Shown: positions 5,994 through 11,635 of the stretch, one piece after another | Layout of the letters: each line of letters begins with the position of its first letter | Numbering within the stretch: the stretch's first letter is position 1 | NCBI GenBank assembly: GCA_046092445.1 | Contig: JBJTDR010000077.1 | Location: 1 to 11,635, forward strand | Length of the DNA stretch: 11,635 nt | Reading direction: 5' to 3' | Origin: CAIUPE01 sp046092445 | GTDB lineage: Bacteria > Pseudomonadota > Alphaproteobacteria > Rhizobiales > Beijerinckiaceae | Program-made: the position numbers and the translations under genes | The notes under the pieces: generated by a model | Database searches by the model: none | Seen by the model: the letters and a program-made list of their open reading frames with translations, nothing else | Told to the model about the DNA's origin: nothing

Positions 5994-6012
5994 GGTTAAA
6001 AATCATTTAACC
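5994..6012. promoter_or_regulatory. Palindromic CtrA-type box (TTAA-N7-TTAAC)
   Basis: GGTTAAA (5994-6000), 5 nt, TTTAACC (6006-6012) is a perfect inverted repeat. On both strands it reads as TTAA, seven bases, TTAAC, the full consensus for the alphaproteobacterial cell-cycle regulator CtrA. On the plus strand the TTAA is 5996-5999 and the TTAAC 6007-6011. It abuts the -35 of the F0 promoter from the upstream side, a position from which an activator could contact RNA polymerase. The surrounding bases 5990-6035 are clearly more AT-rich than the flanking genes. The pattern is seen; binding by CtrA is inference, and another dimeric regulator is possible. Confidence 0.5.
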
Positions 6013-6094
6013 TATTGAAAATAATCGTTAATTCGCCGATCTGCCTATTCGTCGCACCCAAACCCTCGCCTCTATCCCGAACATTCCGTCCGGA

Positions 6095-9000
6095 TCACGA
6101 CGCTTCGAGGAACTGTTCCGCCGTCTGCAAATCCACCGAAACCAGCTGGCTCACCCCGCGCTCCGCCATCGTCACACCGAACAAACGGTCCATACGCGAC
6201 ATGGTCAGCGGGTTGTGCGTGATCACGATAAACCGCGTATCGGTCGCCTGCGCCATATCGGTCAGAAGCGCGCAATAGCGTTCGACATTCGCGTCATCGA
6301 GCGGCGCATCCACCTCGTCCAGCACGCAAATCGGCGATGGATTCGTGAGAAACACTGCAAAAATCAGCGCAATAGCTGTCAAAGCCTGCTCTCCGCCCGA
6401 AAGCAGCGTCAGCACAGTCGGCTTCTTCCCCGGCGGCCGCGCGATGATTTCGAGCCCCGCCTCGAGCGGATCATCCGACTCGATCAGCTCCAATTGTGCC
6501 GTCCCGCCCCCAAATACCGACACGAACAATTTCTCGAAATGGCCCTGCACCGTCGAAAACGCCGCCAGAAGCCGCTCGCGCCCCTCCCGGTTCAACGAGC
6601 CGATCCCCGCTCTCAACCGCCGGATCGCCGAATCAAGATCATTCCGCTCCGCCGCCAATTCGTCACGCCGCGCCTCGACTTCCCGCAATTCGTCGTCAGC
6701 CTGCAGATTCACCGCCCCGAGCCGCTCGCGATCCTGCTTCAGCCGCTCGAGCTGCCGCTCCGCCGTCTCGCCTTCCTCTGCTTCGACACTCGCCTCAGCT
6801 GCGAGCTTTTTCGCCAGATCCTCAGGCGTCATGTCCAGCGCATCGCGGATCGTATTCGATATCTCGCCCCGCTGCGTCACCGCCGCCTCGAGCCGGAGAT
6901 CGCTTCTGAGTTTCTGCTCGCGCGCCTCGCTAAGCACGCCGCCCGCCGCCCGCAACCCGCGTTCCATGTCGCCGAGCGCCACTTCCGCCACGGCCAGCCG
7001 GTCGGAGGCAAGCGCCCGCTCCCCCTCCGCCGCGCTGATCGCATCGAGCAACAGCCTGCGCTTTTCCAAAAACAGCGCCGGCGCTTCTGCGAGTTGCGCC
7101 TGCTCCGCCGTCACATCCGCGAGCCGCCGCTGCACTTCGGCCATCTGCCCCGCTGCACGATGCCGCCGCTCTTCCCAGGATTTCACCTCGTCGCTGATTG
7201 CCTGCCTGCGCCGCGCCCGCTCCGTCCCCTCGCGGATCAGCGTCTGCACCATAGCGCGCGCTTCCGCCGCCGAAGCGCGTTCAGCATTTGCCACCAGCTG
7301 CGCCTGCTGCAAGGCTTCCTGCAGGTCCGACTGCTCGGCGAGGTTCGCAAGCTCCGACAAAGCACCATCGCGCCGCAATGTTAATTCGGCACGCCCTGCC
7401 TCCGCTGCAATCCGCGCCTCTGAAAGCGCAAACCGCCGCGCCGCGCTCTCGCTGAAACTCTTCTCGCGAACAGTAAGAACGCTCCGCTTTTGCTCGAGAT
7501 CACGCTGCCCCGCCCGCGCGGCCTCCAGCGCGACGCGCTCCACCTCCGCCGTCTGCCGCACATTCCCCGTTGCCTCCGCCAATGCCTGCCGGGCCGCATC
7601 AGCCGTGGCACGCGCCAAAGCCGCGTCATGTGCCAGATCCGCCATGCGGTTGCGTTCCGCAAGCCGTCGTGCCGCGGGTGTCGGTGCTTCCGCAGCCGAG
7701 ACAAACCCGTCCCACCGCCAGACATCGCCTTCGCGCGTCACGAGTTCCTGCCCGGGCTTCAGCAACCCCTGCAAGGCCGCACCCTGCGCCCGCTCCACAA
7801 TGCCGATCTGGGCCAACCGCCGCAGCAAAGGCTCTGGTGCTGTCACCACCTCCAGCATTGGCTGCACGCCTTCGGGCAGGGATGCCGCACCCTCCCCTGA
7901 GAGAACCGTCCAATGTGCCGGCGCTTCGGGATCATCCGATACTTCGAGATCCTCGCCAAGCGCCGCCCCGAGCGCGATCTCGTATCCCTTATGCACCGAA
8001 ACCCGCTCGATCAGTCCCGGGCCATGCGCGCTTGTTCCAGGTGCCAGCAATTTCGCCAGCGTTCTCAATTCCGTCTCGAGCCGCTGTGCCGCGCGCTCGG
8101 CCTCGTCATGTTTTGTCCTGAGTCCCGCCTCGTTTGTGCGCGCCGTCTCATGCGCCGCCCGCAACCGCTCGGCTGCCTCATCGCCGAGCCGCACCGTCTC
8201 GATTGCTGCGTCGACCGTACCCTTCAACCGCTCCAGCTCTGCCGCGACATCAGCCTCCACCGGCAAGGCAGCACTTTCGCGCTCGATCCGCGCGAGTTCC
8301 TGCTCGATTCGCCCCAATCGCCCCGTTTCGTCCTGAATCAGCCGCTCGACTGCCGCGCGCCGCGCCGTACGCTCCGCCATCTGCGCTTGCGCCGTGCCAA
8401 GTGCCGCCTCGGCAATCGCCATGGCCGCCTCGCGCGCCTCAAGCCTGCCTCTCGCCTCCGCCTCGTGCGCCGCGCCCTGTTCGACGGCTAAATCGAGCGC
8501 CGCCTCTTCCTCGGCTCGCGCCTGGATAGCCGCCCGCGCATCCTCGACCAGGGCCGTTTCCCGTGCGAAATCGCCACCGAGCTCCTGCGCCCGCCGCGCC
8601 AGTTCGGCAACGCGCTGCTCGACGCGCTTTTCCTCGCTATCGAGCGCATTCCGCTCCAGCACCATCCTTTGCACCGCCGCAGCCGATGCCACCGCCGCGT
8701 CCCGCAAAGCCGGTATCGCCTCGGCCGCTTCCGCCTGTTGCCGGATCAGAACCGACTCATTCAGCGTCCGTGTGGCAACCTCGGCATCGTTCCGCATCAC
8801 CTCGTCGCGCAACTCGGCAACGGATTTTTCCGCGTCATTCCATTGCCTGAGCAGAATCATCGCCTCGATTCGCCGGATTTCCGCCGAAAGCGCCCGATAA
8901 CGCTGTGACTGGCGCGATTGCCGCTTCAACCCGTCGGCGCGCTGCTCGATCTCGCGTAAAATATCATCGATCCGCGACAGGTTCGTTTCAGCCGCCTTCA

Positions 9001-9550
9001 ACCGCAATTCCGCTTCCTGCCGCCGCCCGTGCAGCCCCGCAATCCCGGCCGCATCCTCCAGAATGCGCCGCCGCGCCTGCGGCTTGGCCGCGATAATCTC
9101 GCCGATCTGCCCCTGCCGCACCATGGCAGGCGAGCGCGCGCCTGTTGCTGCATCCGCAAACAATAATTGTACGTCCCGCGCGCGCACCTCGCGGCCGTTC
9201 ACGCGATAGACCGACCCGCCATCCCGCTTGATCCGGCGGGCAACATCGAGATCATCCACATCATTGAACGCATTCGGTGCCGTGCGGTCGCGATTGTCGA
9301 TCTGCAGCGCCACTTCGGCCACTTCGCGCGGCGGGCGGCCCGAAGAGCCTGCAAAAATCACGTCATCCATGCCGGAAGCACGCAGGCTCTTATAGGAGCT
9401 CTCGCCCATGACCCAGCGGATAGCCTCGACGAGGTTGGATTTTCCGCACCCGTTCGGCCCGACAACACCCGTCAGGCCCGGCTCGATCAGGAATTCGACG
9501 GGATCGACAAAGGACTTGAACCCCGCAATTTTGAGACGGGTCAGCTTCAT
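6095..9550 (-). CDS. smc: Chromosome segregation ATPase SMC
   Basis: This 1151-residue SMC protein organises and helps separate sister chromosomes, normally with ScpA and ScpB. The head ATPase is split between the ends. The N-terminus has Walker A GPNGCGKSN (31-39, Lys37) in the setting FKSF...TGVVGPNGCGKSN. The C-terminus has the signature LSGGEQ (from 1050), Walker B ICVLDE (1074-1079, catalytic Glu1079) with DAPLDDANV, and a late switch histidine in VITHNP. Between them lie two long A/E/R-rich coiled coils (about 170-505 and 635-1000) joined by a hinge (about 508-625). The hinge is compact, with GYEIALGAALG and the EGDVWRWDGF...PTPAARRL segment I associate with alphaproteobacterial SMC. 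The ATG at 9550 has GGAGG 5 nt upstream. It lies 30 nt after the dsbA-like gene, so it is probably the last gene of a three-gene operon. Full length, no damage seen. Confidence 0.98.
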   Translation of the reverse strand: MKLTRLKIAGFKSFVDPVEFLIEPGLTGVVGPNGCGKSNLVEAIRWVMGESSYKSLRASGMDDVIFAGSSGRPPREVAEVALQIDNRDRTAPNAFNDVDDLDVARRIKRDGGSVYRVNGREVRARDVQLLFADAATGARSPAMVRQGQIGEIIAAKPQARRRILEDAAGIAGLHGRRQEAELRLKAAETNLSRIDDILREIEQRADGLKRQSRQSQRYRALSAEIRRIEAMILLRQWNDAEKSVAELRDEVMRNDAEVATRTLNESVLIRQQAEAAEAIPALRDAAVASAAAVQRMVLERNALDSEEKRVEQRVAELARRAQELGGDFARETALVEDARAAIQARAEEEAALDLAVEQGAAHEAEARGRLEAREAAMAIAEAALGTAQAQMAERTARRAAVERLIQDETGRLGRIEQELARIERESAALPVEADVAAELERLKGTVDAAIETVRLGDEAAERLRAAHETARTNEAGLRTKHDEAERAAQRLETELRTLAKLLAPGTSAHGPGLIERVSVHKGYEIALGAALGEDLEVSDDPEAPAHWTVLSGEGAASLPEGVQPMLEVVTAPEPLLRRLAQIGIVERAQGAALQGLLKPGQELVTREGDVWRWDGFVSAAEAPTPAARRLAERNRMADLAHDAALARATADAARQALAEATGNVRQTAEVERVALEAARAGQRDLEQKRSVLTVREKSFSESAARRFALSEARIAAEAGRAELTLRRDGALSELANLAEQSDLQEALQQAQLVANAERASAAEARAMVQTLIREGTERARRRQAISDEVKSWEERRHRAAGQMAEVQRRLADVTAEQAQLAEAPALFLEKRRLLLDAISAAEGERALASDRLAVAEVALGDMERGLRAAGGVLSEAREQKLRSDLRLEAAVTQRGEISNTIRDALDMTPEDLAKKLAAEASVEAEEGETAERQLERLKQDRERLGAVNLQADDELREVEARRDELAAERNDLDSAIRRLRAGIGSLNREGRERLLAAFSTVQGHFEKLFVSVFGGGTAQLELIESDDPLEAGLEIIARPPGKKPTVLTLLSGGEQALTAIALIFAVFLTNPSPICVLDEVDAPLDDANVERYCALLTDMAQATDTRFIVITHNPLTMSRMDRLFGVTMAERGVSQLVSVDLQTAEQFLEAS

Positions 9551-9580
9551 ACCCGCCTCCCCAAGGGATGCAGGATGCCC

Positions 9581-10216
9581 TTAACCTCCGAGAAGCGGAA
9601 TAAGGATTTTGTCCATGTCCTCAATGCTGATCGACCCGCTGCGCTTTTCGCCATTGATAAAAAAAGTTGGCGTCGAATCGACACCAAAAACCTTGGCCCC
9701 ACGTTCCTTCACAAAATTCACGCCGTCATAAATGGCCTTGTTTTTCAAGCAGGCTTCAAAAGATTCCTGTGTGAAACCCGCCTGCCGCACAACCGAAAGA
9801 AGTGCCTCGGTCGGCTTATCGCTGCCGGTCCACGCTTTCTGCTGGGCAAACAGCAGGTCCACCATTGCATAATATTTATCATTCCCCTTGCACCGCGCGA
9901 GCATGAAGGCAGCGGTTGCAAGCGGATCAAACGGGAATTCCCTGAGCGTGAAGCGCACCTTGCCCGTGTCGATATATTTTTCTTTCACCAGCGGAAAAAT
10001 CTTGGTGCTGAAATTCGCGCAATGCGAACAGGTCATCGACGCATATTCGATAATCGTCACCTTCGCATCCGGCGATCCCATAAACACATCGCCAAGCGGG
10101 CCCTCAAGCGCCAGATCTTCCATTTTCATGGTTTCGGCATGAGCCATGCCCAGACCAACCGGCAACAAGGCCCCCGAAAGCGCCATCAGGCGCAAGAGCG
10201 AACGACGATCAACCAT
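9581..10216 (-). CDS. DsbA-family thiol:disulfide oxidoreductase, exported
   Basis: This 211-residue thioredoxin-fold protein has an N-terminal signal peptide with a twin arginine (RRSLLRL, residues 4-10), a hydrophobic core and a cleavage site at AHA/E (27/28). The active-site pair is C63-S-H-C66, with the cis-proline loop STPTFF (Pro183) opposite. Two further cysteines (109 and 156) lie in the helical insertion. CSHC and the lack of a fused oxidase domain fit the DsbA/BdbD-like group (DSBA-like thioredoxin domain), which forms or shuffles disulfides in exported proteins. The twin-arginine pattern (D-R-R-S-L-L) would suit Tat export, but Sec export is also possible. The ATG at 10216 has GGAG 7 nt upstream. 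It lies between the DUF721 gene and smc on the same strand; the reason for the association with chromosome-maintenance genes is not evident. Confidence 0.9.
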   Translation of the reverse strand: MVDRRSLLRLMALSGALLPVGLGMAHAETMKMEDLALEGPLGDVFMGSPDAKVTIIEYASMTCSHCANFSTKIFPLVKEKYIDTGKVRFTLREFPFDPLATAAFMLARCKGNDKYYAMVDLLFAQQKAWTGSDKPTEALLSVVRQAGFTQESFEACLKNKAIYDGVNFVKERGAKVFGVDSTPTFFINGEKRSGSISIEDMDKILIPLLGG

Positions 10217-10263
10217 TCCAAAACTCCTTCATTCATTCCCGAATTCATCAATATTTCTAGCAA

Positions 10264-10284
10264 ATTCCGTCACACCAACGGAAT
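10264..10284 (-). promoter_or_regulatory. Hairpin after the DUF721 gene stop codon
   Basis: ATTCCGT (10264-10270) and ACGGAAT (10278-10284) form a perfect 7-bp stem with a 7-nt loop. It begins 1 nt past the DUF721 TAG stop on the minus strand. Only a short T tract (ATTTGC) follows, so it would be a weak or partial terminator, or an element that adjusts dsbA-smc expression relative to the first gene. Confidence 0.4.
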
Positions 10285-10285
10285 C

Positions 10286-10783
10286 CTATTCGTTTCGACC
10301 CGTTTTCGCCGTTCCGATCATCCCCGCGCCAAGCCGGATCAAAGCCTCCCGCAGCCCGGAATCCTCGATCACACCCACACGGTCAACTGCCTTCTCCGTC
10401 GCTGCCGTCAAATCAATCGGCGGTTGCCGCTTCGGTCTCGAAAGCACCGGACCCTGCTGCAATACCACTTTTCCGATACACCGCCAGCCATAACGCGCAT
10501 TCACACGCTCGATGATCACCGGAATGAGATGCTGCACATCGAGCGCAAAGGCGCTTTCAACCCTGAGCATCAAGGTCGCCGGCTCCTGCGCATCGTCTGG
10601 CCCGGCATGACGGTTGGTCGGAAATTTAATCCGGATCGGCACGCAGGACTCGGCGAGTTTGTCGCCGACAATATCCGCCCAGCCAAGAACCAGATCCGTC
10701 GAGGCAAACCCCTGCTTTGACAGCACGGGGCCGATGCATTCCTCGGTGAATTCCGATAAGGGTCGTGGCTGGTGATATTTCAT
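10286..10783 (-). CDS. DUF721 / DciA-family protein
   Basis: This 165-residue protein has the DUF721 core: an N-terminal helix region (LSEFTEECIGPVLSKQG), then W35-ADIVG-x2-LAESCVPIRI, a beta strand with ATLMLRVESAFALDVQ (69-84), and a helix with IIERVNARYGW (90-100). It then becomes a charged, less ordered C-terminus. DUF721 includes DciA, the helicase operator or loader that acts with DnaB in bacteria lacking DnaC, so a replication role is plausible. I leave the symbol blank because alphaproteobacterial members vary. It starts at the ATG at 10783, with no strong Shine-Dalgarno before it. It is the first gene of the probable operon with dsbA-like and smc, and divergent from mutY across 43 nt. 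Confidence 0.85.
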   Translation of the reverse strand: MKYHQPRPLSEFTEECIGPVLSKQGFASTDLVLGWADIVGDKLAESCVPIRIKFPTNRHAGPDDAQEPATLMLRVESAFALDVQHLIPVIIERVNARYGWRCIGKVVLQQGPVLSRPKRQPPIDLTAATEKAVDRVGVIEDSGLREALIRLGAGMIGTAKTGRNE

Positions 10784-10826
10784 ACCAAAAATAATCTATC
10801 CGTCGCTCTAAAGAAACTTGAGAACA
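10784..10826. promoter_or_regulatory. Short divergent intergenic region, DUF721 gene / mutY
   Basis: These 43 nt separate two divergent starts. The part next to the DUF721 gene is AT-rich (around 10786-10800), but I could not find a convincing -35/-10 pair on either strand. At least one promoter probably extends into the neighbouring coding sequence. Confidence 0.3.
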
Positions 10827-11635
10827 ATGGTAGCCCGAGAACCCTCTGCTGAAAAGGCATCGGCCATCGCAAAAACCGCCGCACCCGCTTTGCTCCGCTG
10901 GTATGACGCAAACCGCCGCCATCTGCCATGGCGTGGCGACGGCACGACAAAGCCGGATCCCTACCGCGTCTGGCTCTCGGAGATTATGCTGCAGCAAACC
11001 ACAGTGCGCACAGTCATCCCCTATTATGGCGCTTTCACGACGCGCTTCCCCACCCTGAAACATCTGGCCGAGGCCCCGCTCGAAAGCGTCCTCCAATCAT
11101 GGGCGGGCCTCGGCTATTACTCGCGCGGGCGTAATCTGCACGCCTGCGCCATCCGCGTCCTCAACGATTTCGGCGGCGTTTTCCCCGCTGACGAAGCAAC
11201 TCTCCGCAACTTGCCCGGCATTGGCCCCTACACCGCAGCCGCCATCGCCGCCATCGCCTTCAACCAGCGCGCCCTCGTCATTGACGGCAATGTCGAGCGC
11301 GTTCTCTCCCGTCTCTTTTGCGTCGAGGAGCCACTCCCGAAAGCAAAACCGCTCTTTCACACCCTTGCCGACACGATCACCCCGTCAAAACGCCCCGGCG
11401 ATTTCGCGCAAGCCATGATGGACCTCGGAGCAACAATCTGCACACCCCGTTCACCCTCGTGCGATCTGTGTCCGCTTGCTTCCCTCTGCACCGCGCGGCA
11501 GGCAGGAACGATGGAACGCTATCCTTTGAAAGCGCCCAAGGCGAAACAGGTCAACCGCTTCGGCGCCGCCTTCCTTGCCACACGGCCCGATGGCGCGGTG
11601 CTCCTCCGCACCCGATCTGAAAAGGGCCTGCTCGG
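10827..11635 (+). CDS. mutY: A/G-specific adenine glycosylase MutY (3' end outside window)
   Basis: 269 full codons are visible. MutY removes adenine mispaired with 8-oxoguanine, preventing G:C to T:A changes. The helix-hairpin-helix domain is present, with LPGIGPYTAAAIAAIAF (129-145). The catalytic Glu52 lies in LSEIMLQQTTV and the catalytic Asp153 in VIDGNVERV. The [4Fe-4S] cluster ligands are Cys 205, 212, 215 and 221 with the exact family spacing C-x6-C-x2-C-x5-C. The sequence then enters the C-terminal MutT-like 8-oxoG recognition domain (FGAAFLATRPDGAVLL...) and runs off the window at the start of that domain. The ATG at 10827 gives about 20 residues before the conserved LLRWYDANRRHLPWR; an in-frame TTG 9 nt earlier is less likely. 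The Shine-Dalgarno is weak (GAG). All catalytic and cluster residues in view are intact. Confidence 0.97.
   Translation, partial: MVAREPSAEKASAIAKTAAPALLRWYDANRRHLPWRGDGTTKPDPYRVWLSEIMLQQTTVRTVIPYYGAFTTRFPTLKHLAEAPLESVLQSWAGLGYYSRGRNLHACAIRVLNDFGGVFPADEATLRNLPGIGPYTAAAIAAIAFNQRALVIDGNVERVLSRLFCVEEPLPKAKPLFHTLADTITPSKRPGDFAQAMMDLGATICTPRSPSCDLCPLASLCTARQAGTMERYPLKAPKAKQVNRFGAAFLATRPDGAVLLRTRSEKGLL

Noticed and set aside
6345..8336. Plus-strand open frame of 663 codons opposite smc
   Set aside because: It is Ser/Arg/Ala-rich without any domain, fully antisense to an intact smc. This is the known effect of GC-biased codons for Ala, Glu and Arg in the coiled coils leaving the opposite strand open.
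9167..10720. Plus-strand open frame of 517 codons opposite smc, the dsbA-like gene and the DUF721 gene
   Set aside because: It crosses three real genes and their gaps, has no recognisable motif, and has His/Arg-rich composition typical of an antisense frame. Its length is unusual, but there is no ribosome site or promoter to support it.
1..11635. Mobile elements, CRISPR array, tRNA/rRNA genes, toxin-antitoxin or defence systems
   Set aside because: I looked for direct-repeat arrays, terminal inverted repeats, cloverleaf segments and small paired genes and saw none. All substantial coding regions are accounted for by housekeeping families.

Overview
The window looks like an ordinary housekeeping stretch of an alphaproteobacterial chromosome. 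The evidence is a complete F0 ATP synthase operon carrying both b and b' subunits with no F1 genes beside it, an SMC with the compact hinge usual in that class, the order mutY / DUF721 / dsbA-like / smc, an ETF-ubiquinone oxidoreductase facing a family-4-like uracil-DNA glycosylase, and a candidate CtrA box. I cannot place it below class. There is no rRNA, tRNA, CRISPR array, insertion sequence, prophage or obvious horizontally acquired island. Coding density is high, and the longest stretch without a gene is about 245 bases (5850-6094), which holds the regulatory region of the ATP synthase operon.

Layout. 1-413 (minus): 5' part of an exported TPR protein, running off the left edge. 525-2204 (minus): ETF-QO. 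2350-3198 (plus): UDG-fold protein, transcribed divergently from ETF-QO. 3224-5849 (minus): F0 operon in the order atpI-atpB-atpE-atpF2(b')-atpF, convergent with the UDG gene. 5940-6012: promoter, inverted repeat and CtrA-type box of the F0 operon. 6095-10783 (minus): probable operon DUF721/dciA - dsbA-like - smc. 10827-11635 (plus): mutY, divergent from the DUF721 gene and cut by the right edge.

Themes. Membrane energetics occupies the left half: ETF-QO feeds electrons from flavoprotein dehydrogenases to ubiquinone, and the F0 sector conducts the protons that drive ATP synthesis. Genome upkeep occupies the right half (SMC condensation, a DciA-type replication factor, MutY), with a second base-excision enzyme (UDG) in the middle. 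Several starts are GTG codons (TPR protein, atpI, atpB), chosen by Shine-Dalgarno position and family length over longer open frames.

I found no new multi-gene system. The points most worth a second look are: (1) a palindromic TTAA-N7-TTAAC box directly upstream of a near-consensus promoter (TTGACA-N17-TATGTT) for the F0 operon, suggesting a possible cell-cycle input into ATP synthase expression; (2) a perfect 8-bp GC-rich hairpin between atpE and the b' gene, where subunit stoichiometry has to change; (3) a UDG-family protein with an altered catalytic motif and two of the four usual Fe-S cysteines missing.
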